From contig NZ_LMID01000014.1 of NCBI RefSeq assembly GCF_001428605.1, positions 124,972 to 188,971 on the forward strand: a stretch of 64,000 nt of DNA. The letters are read 5' to 3'. This stretch comes from Sphingomonas sp. Root720. GTDB taxonomy: Bacteria; Pseudomonadota; Alphaproteobacteria; Sphingomonadales; Sphingomonadaceae. The position numbers and the translations under genes were made by a program. Positions 52,749 through 61,393 of this stretch are shown piece after piece (position 1 is the stretch's first letter; each line of letters starts with the position of its first letter). The notes beneath the pieces are model-generated. The model had not been told where the DNA came from, ran no database searches, and worked only from the letters and a program-made list of their open reading frames with translations.

Positions 52749-53496
52749 GAGCGCGGTCGGTGGTCCCGTATCCCGTCATGCCAGCGCAGGCTGGCATCTC
52801 ACGGGAATGGACGCGAGCGGGAGGCAGGAGCCGCCTGAGATGCCAGCCTGCGCTGGCATGACGGAAGGAGGGTGCTCCTCACCTGTCGGCCGTTCCCGTG
52901 AAGCGGGAATCCTTGACGACGGCCCGGTGATGACGGGAATCCAGGATGTCGGTTCGCAGGACGACCTGCCCCGCGATCCTGGATTCCCGTTCCCGTGGAG
53001 AGCGCGGTCGGTGGTCCTGTATCTCGTCATGCCAGCGCAGGCTGGCATCTCACGGGAATGCACGCGAGCGGGAGGCAGGAGCCGCCTGAGATGCCAGCCT
53101 GCGCTGGCATGACGGAAGGAGGGCGCCCCTCACCTGTCGGTCGTTCCCGTGAAGCGGGAATCATTGACGACAGCCCGTGATGACGGGAATCCAGGATGTC
53201 GGTCCGCAGGACGACCTGCTCCGCGATCATGGATTCCCGTTCCCGTGGAGAGGACGGGAGCGTGGTCCTGTATCTCGTCATGCCAGCGCAGGCTGGCATC
53301 TCACGAGAATGGACGCGAGCGGGAGGCAGGAGCCGCCTGAGATGCCAGCCTGCGCTGGCATGACGGAAGGAGGGTGCTCCTCACCTGTCGGTCGTCCCCG
53401 TGAAGCGGGCATCATTGACGGCAGCCCGTTCCCGTGGAGAGGGCGCGCGCCTGGTCGGTCGTCCTGCATCCCGTCATGCCAGCCTGCGCTGGCATG
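52749..53496. repeat. Tandem array of about 250-bp units carrying palindromes
   Basis: Units begin at 52749, 53000 and about 53250 (periods 251 and 250), with a shortened fourth unit from about 53437. Each contains the palindrome pair CGTCATGCCAGCGCAGGC ... GCCTGCGCTGGCATGACG, a CCCGTGAAGCGGG hairpin and an inverted pair GGGAATCCAGGA / TCCTGGATTCCC. Units differ by scattered substitutions. Not CRISPR: units are long and spacers are not unique. Confidence 0.9.
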
Positions 53497-53510
53497 AAGG
53501 CGTTGGTCGT

Positions 53511-55826
53511 TCAGCCGATCTCGCGCTCGATCGCGGCGATCTGGTCGGGGATGGTCGTCAGCTGGCCGCGTTCCTCGTCGAGGATCGCGCGGAACAGCGT
53601 GCGCTTGACCGCGGCGACGTCCTCCTCGGCGATCGTCTCGCCCATCGGGATGGTCGAGATCAGCACGTCGATCATCCGTTCGGCGCCGTGGAGCCGCCCC
53701 CACAGATAGTCGTTCTCGCGATAGGCGCGGCTGAAGAAGGCGCCGAACAGGTTGAACTCGATCCCCTTCAGCGTCGCGGCCGCGCCCCCCGACCGGATCG
53801 AATCGCAGTCGTCGGGAGAGATGCGGTCGACCTGGATGGCGTGGAATTCCTGCGCGCCCTGCAGCCGCATCAGCGACAGCGTGGCGAGGTCGAAGAAGCT
53901 GAAGCCGAGATAGCCGAGCAGCAGGCTGCGGCGATCGGACCTGGAGAGGCGCGGCAGCACGGCGGCGATCGCCCGGTCGGTCTCGAGATCGAGCGCCGCG
54001 AGGTTGCGGGTCGCGGCGATGCTGGCGAGCGCGGTCGCGGGATCCTCGACGAAATGCTGCGCGGCGGCGGCGACCGGCCGTTCATAATGGTCGCGCATCT
54101 GCAGGTTGAGGAACGGCGCCAGCGATCCGTAGATCGCGTCGCGCGCCGCCTGGAGGCCCGCCTCGTCGCTGCCGCCATTGCCCGTCTCGATCTCGGTCAG
54201 CCGGTCCGCAAGGAAGCGCAGCCGGCGGATGCGAAAGCCGAGGTCGTGCTGGCGGAGGAAGTCGAGCAGCGGCTCGACAGTGGCGCCGCCGCTCAGCGCG
54301 TCGGGCTCCTCGAAGCCCAGGTCGCGCATATGCGCGCCGATCCCCGCCCGCACCGTCTGGCGGAAGCTGCTGTCGTCCCCGCCGCCGATCAGCGCGATCG
54401 TCGAGGCGAGTTCCTCGGCGATGATCGTCAGCTTGAGCTGGCCGTAGCCGGCATAGGTGAAGCCCGCCTGCCGCGCCGCCTGCTCGTGCGCGCGCGCGCG
54501 CCAGCTGCCGAGCCGTTCGGTGCTCGGCCGGTAGAGCAGGATCTGCCGGCCCATGGCGGACTCGACCGCGGCGTCGACCTCCGCGCGGATCGCGTCGATG
54601 ATCCGCCGGGTCTGGGCGATGCGGCCCGAGCGCTGCTCGATCATCTCCAGATTGTCGCGGATCGGCTGTTCGCGCGGAATGGTCGACATCGCGCCGAAGA
54701 TGGTCGCGAAGAAGCCAGGCAGGCGGACGACGCCGTCGCTGGTCCGTTCGGGCGGCGCCTGCACGTTGGCGGTCGGATCGAGATAGAGGAAGCGCCGGTC
54801 GACCTCGCGCCGCGCCGGGCGGTTGCGCAGCGCCTCGATCGCGGGGCGGAAGGGGGCGTTGGCGAGGACCGACCCGTCGATCAGCACGAGATCCTCGGGG
54901 CTGCCGCTGGCCGCCGCGCTCGGGAAGATGCGTTGGAGGAAGGCCTCGCGGCCGTTCCAGTCGCGCTTCCGGACCTTCAGCACCTTGTCCATCTCGGCCA
55001 CGTTGAACGGCGGGAAGGCACCGGGGAAGCTGGCGGTGGCGCGGCCCGCGAAGGTCAGCTCGATCGGGTCGGCGAGCTGCCGCCCGTCGATGCCGCGGTC
55101 GGTGAAGCCGATGATCAGCCGATGCTCGCGCTCCTGGGCGAGCTCGGGGCTGTGCAGCCGCAGCCGCTGGTCATAGCCGTGGAAATCGGTGACGGTGACC
55201 GACACGTCGAGCGGCTGGCGATCGGGCAGCAGCGGCGGCCCGATCGGCCCCGCCGCCATCGCGTCGAAGGCGTCGAGGATCAGGTTGGTGAAGGTCGCGC
55301 CGCCGAAGGGCGGGTTGAACCAGCGCGCCCGGACGAAACCCGACAGCTTGCGGCGCACCTCCGACCGGGTGTCCCGCGAGACGGTACGCTCGACCGTGCC
55401 GCCCCGCCTGCGCGCGAGCATCCAGGCGAAGGGCAGCGCCCAGAGCTTGGTGAACCAGCGCAGCGGCCGCGCGTCGGGATCGAGCAGCACCTCGACATCG
55501 GCCTTTTCGAGCCACAGCCGGGTCAGCGGCTCGAGCGACTGGCCGGTCGAGACGGCCTGGGCGAGAAAGATGCCGTTGAGCCCGCCCGCGCTGGCGCCGG
55601 CGATGACGTCGATCAGCGCCCGCACCCGGACGCCCTTCTCGGCCTCTATCTGTTCGAGCAGGCGGCGGTAGATCGCCTCGCTGCCGGTCGAGGCGGGCGC
55701 CCCGTCGTGGAAGGCGCGGCTGGCCCGGACGAGCCGCCACAACTCCTTGGTGATCCCGTGCATGTAGACGGCCAGGCTGACTCCACCGTAGCAGACCAGC
55801 GCGAGCCGCAGTTCCTTCTCCCGCAT
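53511..55826 (-). CDS. Patatin-like phospholipase, large (TIGR03607-like)
   Basis: 771 aa. The nucleophile elbow GASAGG has Ser79 and is preceded by RLALVCYGGVSLAVYMHG, an oxyanion-type Gly-Gly stretch. The catalytic Asp is in LVLIDGSVLANAPF. This fits the patatin-related family of long proteins with a helical C-terminal half (DUF3376 type). The start MREKELRLAL is chosen; the open frame upstream translates a palindromic repeat. It probably hydrolyses acyl lipids; cellular role unknown. No signal peptide, so cytosolic or membrane-peripheral. Confidence 0.9.
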   Translation of the reverse strand: MREKELRLALVCYGGVSLAVYMHGITKELWRLVRASRAFHDGAPASTGSEAIYRRLLEQIEAEKGVRVRALIDVIAGASAGGLNGIFLAQAVSTGQSLEPLTRLWLEKADVEVLLDPDARPLRWFTKLWALPFAWMLARRRGGTVERTVSRDTRSEVRRKLSGFVRARWFNPPFGGATFTNLILDAFDAMAAGPIGPPLLPDRQPLDVSVTVTDFHGYDQRLRLHSPELAQEREHRLIIGFTDRGIDGRQLADPIELTFAGRATASFPGAFPPFNVAEMDKVLKVRKRDWNGREAFLQRIFPSAAASGSPEDLVLIDGSVLANAPFRPAIEALRNRPARREVDRRFLYLDPTANVQAPPERTSDGVVRLPGFFATIFGAMSTIPREQPIRDNLEMIEQRSGRIAQTRRIIDAIRAEVDAAVESAMGRQILLYRPSTERLGSWRARAHEQAARQAGFTYAGYGQLKLTIIAEELASTIALIGGGDDSSFRQTVRAGIGAHMRDLGFEEPDALSGGATVEPLLDFLRQHDLGFRIRRLRFLADRLTEIETGNGGSDEAGLQAARDAIYGSLAPFLNLQMRDHYERPVAAAAQHFVEDPATALASIAATRNLAALDLETDRAIAAVLPRLSRSDRRSLLLGYLGFSFFDLATLSLMRLQGAQEFHAIQVDRISPDDCDSIRSGGAAATLKGIEFNLFGAFFSRAYRENDYLWGRLHGAERMIDVLISTIPMGETIAEEDVAAVKRTLFRAILDEERGQLTTIPDQIAAIEREIG

Positions 55827-55889
55827 GACCGGCGATGTCCCACATATGCCGGTCAATGCCAAGGGAGGCGCGATGCGTGTCCTGGAGAT

Positions 55890-55970
55890 CGTCATGCCAG
55901 CGCAGGCTGGCATCTCCGGAGAGGTGCGGTTCCCGTCTCTCCCGAGACCTCAGCCTGCGCTGGGGTGACG
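55890..55970. repeat. Palindromic repeat
   Basis: 81 bp, bounded by CGTCATGCCAGCGCAGGCTGG and CAGCCTGCGCTGGGGTGACG (quoted near-ends CCAGCGCAGGCTGG and CAGCCTGCGCTGG). It lies in the divergent gap between the patatin-like gene and radA, 70 bp before the radA start. Confidence 0.85.
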
Positions 55971-56040
55971 GAAGGGACGACCCCCGTTGCCCTTTCGCCG
56001 TCGGCTCGCTATGTTCCTGCTTCGTTCATGTGAGGACCGG

Positions 56041-57408
56041 ATGGCCAAGCCGCAGAAACGCTATGTCTGTCAGGCCTGCGGCGGCGTCGCCACGCGCTGG
56101 CAGGGGCAGTGCGCCGATTGCGGCGAATGGAATTCGCTGGTCGAGGAAACGGCCAACGTCACCGTCTTCGCGGCGAAGCACAACCTGCGCAGCGGCGGGC
56201 GGGCGATCACCCTGGTCGGGCTCGACGCCGACATTCCGCTGCCCAAGCGCTGGAACACCGGCATCGCCGAGTTCGACCGCGCGCTGGGCGGCGGGCTGGT
56301 GCCGGCTTCGGCGACCCTGATCGGCGGCGATCCGGGGATCGGCAAGTCGACCCTGCTGCTCCAGGCCGCCGCGCGGATGGCGATGGCGGGGCAGTCGGTC
56401 GCCTATATCTCGGGCGAGGAGGCGGCCGACCAGGTGCGGCTGCGCGCCCGCCGGCTGGGGCTCGGGCAGGCGCCGGTGCAGCTCGCCTCGGCCACCTCGG
56501 TGCGCGACATCCTGACGACGCTCGAAAAGGCGCCGCCCGCGCTGCTGGTGATCGATTCGATCCAGACGATGCACAGCGACCTGATCGAGGGCGCGCCGGG
56601 CACGGTCAGCCAGGTCCGCGCCTCGGCCCAGGAACTGATCCGCTTCGCCAAGGAACGCGGCACCGCGCTGGTGCTGGTCGGCCACGTCACCAAGGACGGA
56701 TCGATCGCGGGGCCCCGCGTGCTCGAGCATATGGTCGACACCGTGCTGAGCTTCGAGGGCGAGCGCAGCCACCAGTATCGCATCCTCCGCGCGGTCAAGA
56801 ACCGTTTCGGCGGTACCGAGGAGATCGGCGTGTTCGCGATGGCCGAGGCCGGGCTCGACGAGGTCGCCAATCCGAGCACGCTGTTCCTGAGCGCGCGCGG
56901 CGAGGAGATGAGCGGGGCGACGGTCTTCCCCGCGATCGAGGGCACCCGCCCGGTGCTGGTCGAGATCCAGGCGCTGATCGTGCGGCTGCAGAGCGGGGCG
57001 ACGCCGCGGCGCGCGGTGGTCGGCTGGGACTCGGGTCGGCTGGCGATGATCCTCGCGGTGCTCGAGGCGCGCTGCGGGCTCAGCTTCTCGACGGCGGAGG
57101 TCTATCTCAACATATCGGGCGGCTACCGGGTGTCCGATCCGGCCGCCGACGTCGCGGTCGCGGCGGCGCTGGTGTCGGCGCTGGCGGAACGGCCGGTGCC
57201 GACCGACTGCATCGCCTTCGGCGAAGTGTCGCTGTCGGGCGAGATCCGCCCGGTCGCGCATGGCGGCCTGCGGCTGAAGGAAGCCGCCAAGCTGGGCTTC
57301 GCCAAGGCGTGGGGGCCCGCATCCAAGGACGGGGCCACCCCCGGCATGCGGCACGAAAGCTTCGCCAGCCTCGGCGCGCTCGTTGACCATATCCTCGGGC
57401 GCCGGTAG
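56041..57408 (+). CDS. radA: DNA repair protein RadA
   Basis: 455 aa. The N-terminal C4 zinc finger is CQACGG ... CADCGEW (residues about 9-29). The RecA-like ATPase has Walker A GGDPGIGKST and the RadA-specific KNRFG motif. A C-terminal Lon-protease-like domain includes GEVSLSGEIRPV. It promotes branch migration during recombinational repair. The ATG before AKPQKRYVC is preceded by GAGGA. Confidence 0.95.
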   Translation: MAKPQKRYVCQACGGVATRWQGQCADCGEWNSLVEETANVTVFAAKHNLRSGGRAITLVGLDADIPLPKRWNTGIAEFDRALGGGLVPASATLIGGDPGIGKSTLLLQAAARMAMAGQSVAYISGEEAADQVRLRARRLGLGQAPVQLASATSVRDILTTLEKAPPALLVIDSIQTMHSDLIEGAPGTVSQVRASAQELIRFAKERGTALVLVGHVTKDGSIAGPRVLEHMVDTVLSFEGERSHQYRILRAVKNRFGGTEEIGVFAMAEAGLDEVANPSTLFLSARGEEMSGATVFPAIEGTRPVLVEIQALIVRLQSGATPRRAVVGWDSGRLAMILAVLEARCGLSFSTAEVYLNISGGYRVSDPAADVAVAAALVSALAERPVPTDCIAFGEVSLSGEIRPVAHGGLRLKEAAKLGFAKAWGPASKDGATPGMRHESFASLGALVDHILGRR

Positions 57409-57420
57409 CTAGGCGCCGCT

Positions 57421-57990
57421 ATGAGTGGACTGACCGGTCTCGACATCATCGTGCTGCTGGCGATCTTCGGCGGCGCGCTGTTCGGCGTGATGCGCGGCTT
57501 CGTGACCGAGGTGATCTCGCTGTTCGCGTGGGTGGCCGCGATCGTCGCGCTCAAGCTGTTCCACGGCGTGGCGACGACGCTGCTCCTCCATGTCGTCGGC
57601 AATCCGAGCGGGGCGAGCGTGCTCGCCTTCGCGCTGGTGTTCCTGATCGTCTATGCCGGCGGCAAGCTGATCGCGGGCACGCTGGGCCAGCGGATGCGAA
57701 GCTCGGTGCTGGGCCCGCTCGACCGGGTGCTGGGCTTCGGCTTCGGCGCGCTCAAGGGGCTGATCATCGTCACCCTCGGCTATCTGGCGATCAACCTCGG
57801 CTACGACACGCTCTACGGCGCGACGGCCGAGCGGCCCGGCTGGATGCGCACTTCGCGAACCCACCCGCTGCTCAACGCCACCGGCCGGGCGATCGTCGAC
57901 TGGGTCGGCAACCGGCGCAAGGCGGGCGGGCTGATCGGCGAGGGCGGGGACGAGAAGAAGGCGGACGAGGGCAAGCCGGCCGCGCGTTGA
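57421..57990 (+). CDS. CvpA family membrane protein
   Basis: 189 aa with four hydrophobic segments (TGLDIIVLLAIFGGALFGVMRG; VISLFAWVAAIVALKLF; ASVLAFALVFLIVYAGGKLI; GFGALKGLIIVTLGYLAI, each about one helix). This is the CvpA layout; the C-terminus is a charged tail (EKKADEGKPAAR). CvpA is needed for colicin V production in E. coli and is widely kept for envelope functions. It is 12 bp after radA; purF, its usual partner, is not present downstream. Confidence 0.9.
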   Translation: MSGLTGLDIIVLLAIFGGALFGVMRGFVTEVISLFAWVAAIVALKLFHGVATTLLLHVVGNPSGASVLAFALVFLIVYAGGKLIAGTLGQRMRSSVLGPLDRVLGFGFGALKGLIIVTLGYLAINLGYDTLYGATAERPGWMRTSRTHPLLNATGRAIVDWVGNRRKAGGLIGEGGDEKKADEGKPAAR

Positions 57991-58410
57991 ACGGCGGCGG
58001 AGCGACCTATTGCGCGAAGCTGCCGAGAAGCCGGTAGCCGTGGCATGGAGGGGCCAGCTGTTCGGGATGCAGCAGTTCACTATCCGAGATGAGCAAGGAT
58101 GGCCGCCCCCCAGGTCCGCTAGGTGCGGATGTGACGGATCGGCTGACCTGACGATCGGCTGAGCGTCGCTCCGACGGGAAGGCAGCGGGACCCCGGGTCA
58201 AGCCCGGGGCGACTTGTGGGGGCGGGCGCCGTCTCCATGATCGGATGCCGAGGCGGTCGGAGATCGCCGTCATGCCAGCGCAGGCTGGCATCTCTTGCGT
58301 CGAGGAGACGAGCGGGAGGCAAGAGCCCGCCCAGATGCCAGCCTGCGCTGGCATGACGCGAGCGGGGGGCGGACCGAGCGGGGGGCGGACAGGGCCGGGG
58401 CGGCTCTCCC
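57991..58410. other. Intergenic region with repeats
   Basis: 420 bp between cvpA and the VOC-family gene (convergent). It contains one half-palindrome at 58186-58212 (GGGACCCCGGGTCAAGCCC-type) and a full palindrome at 58268-58358. No gene is supported. Confidence 0.7.
58268..58358. repeat. Palindromic repeat
   Basis: 91 bp bounded by CGTCATGCCAGCGCAGGC and GCCTGCGCTGGCATGACG, identical in the arms to the units of the 52749 array. The centre (GAGACGAGCGGGAGGCAAGAG) also resembles the array centre. Confidence 0.85.
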
Positions 58411-58845
58411 TCACCCCTCGCGGAAATTGAGCTCGAGGGTCACGCCGCTCGGGTCGTTCACGAAGATCTGCCGCAGCTGGTAGGCGGGGATGTCGAAGGT
58501 CCGGTAGGGAAGCGCATGGGCTTCGATCCGGTCGACCATCGCGTCATGGTCCCGGCACCGGAAGGCGATATGGTCGATCGCGCCGGTGCCCTGCATCCTG
58601 TCGGGGTCGAGCGGGCCGGCGAGGTCGCCGAGCCGGCCGCGGATCTCGGCCAGCGACGCCTCGCGCATGTCCGGGTCGAGCGCGATGACGTGGACGACGG
58701 GGATGTCGCTCTCGTCGTAGAGCCAGGCGCCCCGCCCCGTCCGGCCGGGCATCGGCCCCGCGCGCAGGCCGATCACATCCTCGTAGAAGCGGATCGTCGC
58801 CGCCAGGTCGAAGCTGCGGATGTTGCAATGTTCCAGCCGGGCCAT
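58411..58845 (-). CDS. VOC-family (glyoxalase-like) protein
   Basis: 144 aa. Two beta-alpha-beta-beta-beta modules: MARLEHCNIRSFDLAATIRFYEDVIGLRAG (in part: TIRFYEDVIGL), then IDHIAFRCRDHDAMVDRI and RQIFVNDPSGVTLELNF. Metal ligands of the type His6/Glu and His/Glu in the second module (DHIAF; LELNF) are present. The substrate is not predictable. It is divergent from the radical SAM gene. Confidence 0.88.
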   Translation of the reverse strand: MARLEHCNIRSFDLAATIRFYEDVIGLRAGPMPGRTGRGAWLYDESDIPVVHVIALDPDMREASLAEIRGRLGDLAGPLDPDRMQGTGAIDHIAFRCRDHDAMVDRIEAHALPYRTFDIPAYQLRQIFVNDPSGVTLELNFREG

Positions 58846-58930
58846 GGATGGTCCCTCCCGGCACCGAACTTATCTCAAAGCGCGCGCCGGACAAGCTTGC
58901 GGGATGATATGTTCATGATATGTTCTATCG

Positions 58931-60019
58931 ATGAGCGACTCGGCACCGATATTGCCGCCGGCCATCAAGGGCCGGGGGGCGGCCAGCACGCGCCCGAGCG
59001 CGCGGTTCGACGACCGGGGCCGCGAGGATGACGGCGACTGGCTCGACGCGCGCGAGGGGATCGACGGCGAGGGCACGCCGCGCCGGACCGAGGTGACGGT
59101 CGAGACGCCCCGGACGATCATCACCCGCAACCGATCGCCCGACATCGCGTTCGACCGCTCGATCAACGCCTATCGCGGCTGCGAGCATGGCTGCATCTAC
59201 TGCTTCGCGCGGCCGACCCACGCCTATCAGAACCTGTCGCCGGGGCTCGACTTCGAGACGAAGCTGTTCGCCAAGCCCGACGCCCCGGCGCTGCTGCGCA
59301 AGGAGCTGGCGAAGCGCGGCTACCAGTGCACGCCGATGGCGATGGGGACCAACACCGATCCCTATCAGCCGATCGAGGAGCGCTGGCGCATCACCCGCGG
59401 CGTCATCGAGGTGCTGGCCGAGCACGACCATCCGCTGGTGATCACCACCAAGTCGGCGCGGATCATGCGCGATATCGACCTGCTCGGGCCGATGGCGGAG
59501 AAGCGGCTGGCGGCGGTGATGATGTCGGTGACGACGCTCGACCCTGCGCTCGCCCGCCGGATGGAACCGCGCGCCTCGGCGCCGCGCCAGCGGATCGCGG
59601 CGATCGCGGCGCTGGCGAAGGCCGGGGTGCCGACCTCGATCAGCGTCTCGCCGATCGTGCCCGCGATCAACGACCACGAGATCGAGGCGATCGTCGCGGC
59701 AGGCGCCGAGGTGGGGGCGCGATCGGCCTTCTCGATCGTCGTGCGGCTGCCGCACGAGGTGGCGCCGCTGTTCCGCGAATGGCTGGAGATCCACTATCCC
59801 GACCGGGCGGCGAAGGTGATGGCGATGATCAACGAGATGCGCGGCGGGCGCGACAACGATCCCAATTTCTTCGACCGCTTCCGGCCGCAGGGCGCCTATG
59901 CCGCCGCGCTCAAGGCGCGCTTCCTGCTCGCCTGCCGCCGGCATGGCATGAACGCGGAGCGGCTCGAGCTGCGCACCGATCTGTTCAGGGTGCCGACCGA
60001 CCAGCTCGATCTCTTCTGA
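58931..60019 (+). CDS. PA0069-family radical SAM protein
   Basis: 362 aa. The [4Fe-4S] motif is C84-x3-C88-x2-C91 in YRGCEHGCIYCFARP, with the family-specific AMGTNTDPYQPIE and SISVSPIVPAINDHEIE (in part: VSPIVPAIND). It is of the SPL-like/PA0069 group whose reaction is unknown. A loose link to DNA or nucleotide repair comes from the spore photoproduct lyase resemblance only. The N-terminal 40 residues are disordered-looking and charged. Confidence 0.9.
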   Translation: MSDSAPILPPAIKGRGAASTRPSARFDDRGREDDGDWLDAREGIDGEGTPRRTEVTVETPRTIITRNRSPDIAFDRSINAYRGCEHGCIYCFARPTHAYQNLSPGLDFETKLFAKPDAPALLRKELAKRGYQCTPMAMGTNTDPYQPIEERWRITRGVIEVLAEHDHPLVITTKSARIMRDIDLLGPMAEKRLAAVMMSVTTLDPALARRMEPRASAPRQRIAAIAALAKAGVPTSISVSPIVPAINDHEIEAIVAAGAEVGARSAFSIVVRLPHEVAPLFREWLEIHYPDRAAKVMAMINEMRGGRDNDPNFFDRFRPQGAYAAALKARFLLACRRHGMNAERLELRTDLFRVPTDQLDLF

Positions 60020-60118
60020 CCCGTCTGCTTCTAAGCGGTTGTTTCGCCTGCGTTTCCGCAACCCCGCCGGGATTGGATCGTTCTGACCGCAATTCCCGAG
60101 AACCGCAGGAGAAATGCC

Positions 60119-60670
60119 ATGTTGGAGGAAAAGACCACGCGCAGCTTCGCGATCGGCGCGGCCGCCGGCCTGACCGCCGGGCTCGCCGCGAACGCCGTCC
60201 GCAAGATCTTCGTCCAGGCGCCGACGATGATGGCGGGCGAATGGGACGAGGGGCTCGCCGCCGAGCATCGCGCGGTGCTCAAGCTGTTCGACCAGATCCA
60301 GGCGACCGAGAGCAGCCACGGCACGCGCCGATCGATCCTGCTCACCCAGATCGGCCATGCCCTCGCCAAGCATGCGCTGGAGGAGGAGAATGCCGTCTAT
60401 GCGATGCTGCGCACCCACGGCCAGGTCGCCGAGGCGGACCGCCTCAACAGCGACCATGGCTATGTGAAGCAATATCTGTTCGAGCTGGGCCAGATGTCGA
60501 CCAGCCACCCGCTGTTCCTGTCGAAGATCGGCGATTTCCGGGCGATGCTCGAGGAGCATATGCGCGACGAGGAGGAGAAGATCTTCCCGAGGCTGCGCGG
60601 GCTGCTCGACGAGGACGAGAATGCGGCCCTGACCAAGGCGATGAACCAGGAGGGGCTGAAGCTGGCTTAG
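60119..60670 (+). CDS. Hemerythrin-domain protein
   Basis: 183 aa. An N-terminal Gly/Ala-rich hydrophobic segment (FAIGAAAGLTAGLAANAV) could be a membrane anchor. The four-helix domain has the di-iron ligand pattern EHRAVLKLFDQI, KHALEEENAVY, DHGYVKQYLFEL and EHMRDEEEKIFP. It probably binds O2 or NO, or handles iron. GGAG at 60108-60111 precedes the ATG. It stands alone, 99 bp after the radical SAM gene. Confidence 0.9.
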   Translation: MLEEKTTRSFAIGAAAGLTAGLAANAVRKIFVQAPTMMAGEWDEGLAAEHRAVLKLFDQIQATESSHGTRRSILLTQIGHALAKHALEEENAVYAMLRTHGQVAEADRLNSDHGYVKQYLFELGQMSTSHPLFLSKIGDFRAMLEEHMRDEEEKIFPRLRGLLDEDENAALTKAMNQEGLKLA

Positions 60671-60730
60671 TTCGTCTGGCCCTCAGCGCCGGGCGGCCCG
60701 CATCCGCGGTCCGATCATGCGTCACCGCCG

Positions 60731-61258
60731 TCACCGCTCGGTGAGGCGCGGCATCAGCTCGACGAAGTTGCAGGGCATGTGGCGGCTGTCGAACTGGTGG
60801 ACGAGGATGTCGTCCCAGCCGTCCTTGACCGCGCCGGTCGATCCCGGCAGCGCGAAGACATAGGTGCCGCGCGCGACGCAGGCGGTGGCGCGCGACTGGA
60901 TCGTCGAGGTGCCGATCTTGGCATAGCTCAGCCAGCGGAACAGCTCGCCGAAGCCGGGGATTTCCTTGTCCTGGACGCGGGCGAGCGCCTCGGGGGTGAC
61001 GTCGCGGCCGGTGACGCCGGTGCCGCCGGTGGTGATCACGCAGTCGACCTGCGAATCGTCGATCCAGCCGTGCAGCCGCGCGACGATCAGGTCGACATCG
61101 TCCCGGACGATCGCCCGGTCGGCGACGATATGGCCGGCTCCCTCGATCCGCGCGACGAGCGTATCGCCCGATCGGTCGGTGGAAAGGTCGCGGCTGTCGG
61201 ACACGGTCAGCACCGCGATGCGGACGGGATGAAAGGGCAGGTCTTCCTTGATCGGCAT
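60731..61258 (-). CDS. moaB: Molybdenum cofactor biosynthesis protein B
   Basis: 175 aa. The MoaB/Mog domain shows [36 protein letters not shown] (in part: [15 protein letters not shown]) and [18 protein letters not shown] (in part: [12 protein letters not shown]). It adenylates molybdopterin or assists its synthesis. The ATG before [11 protein letters not shown] matches the family start; an ATG eight codons earlier is possible. Confidence 0.93.
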   Translation of the reverse strand: MPIKEDLPFHPVRIAVLTVSDSRDLSTDRSGDTLVARIEGAGHIVADRAIVRDDVDLIVARLHGWIDDSQVDCVITTGGTGVTGRDVTPEALARVQDKEIPGFGELFRWLSYAKIGTSTIQSRATACVARGTYVFALPGSTGAVKDGWDDILVHQFDSRHMPCNFVELMPRLTER

Positions 61259-61293
61259 GATGGGTTCTCTTCGCTCAACCACTCAGCGTCCAA

Positions 61294-61380
61294 CGTCACC
61301 CCGGGCTTGACCCGGGGTCCCGCTGCTCTGCAATCGCCACGTTGGGAAGAAGCGGGATCCCGGGTCAAGCCCGGGATGAC
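61294..61380. repeat. Palindromic repeat (CGGGATCC-type arms)
   Basis: 87 bp bounded by CGTCACCCCGGGCTTGACCC and GGGTCAAGCCCGGGATGAC, with the inner AAGCGGGATCCC arm. It is the close relative of 18382-18470 and lies between moaB and the lytic transglycosylase. Confidence 0.85.
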
Positions 61381-61393
61381 AAAATAGAGGCGG

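Larger units (their letters stand above)
52701..53510. other. Gene-free region: ompA terminator plus repeat array
   Basis: 810 bp between ompA and the patatin-like gene (convergent). Apart from the palindrome at 52706 it consists almost wholly of the tandem array. Open frames here (with MPAQAGIS or MPACAGMT) are translations of the repeat. Confidence 0.75.

Noticed and set aside
52749-53496. CRISPR-like array
   Set aside because: The repeat unit is about 250 bp, units are nearly identical end to end, there are no unique spacers of 30-40 bp and no cas genes.
53400-56033. An 877-codon plus-strand open frame opposite the patatin-like gene
   Set aside because: Antisense artefact of GC-rich codons; the minus strand has the GASAGG and DGS motifs, and the frame starts and ends in repeats.
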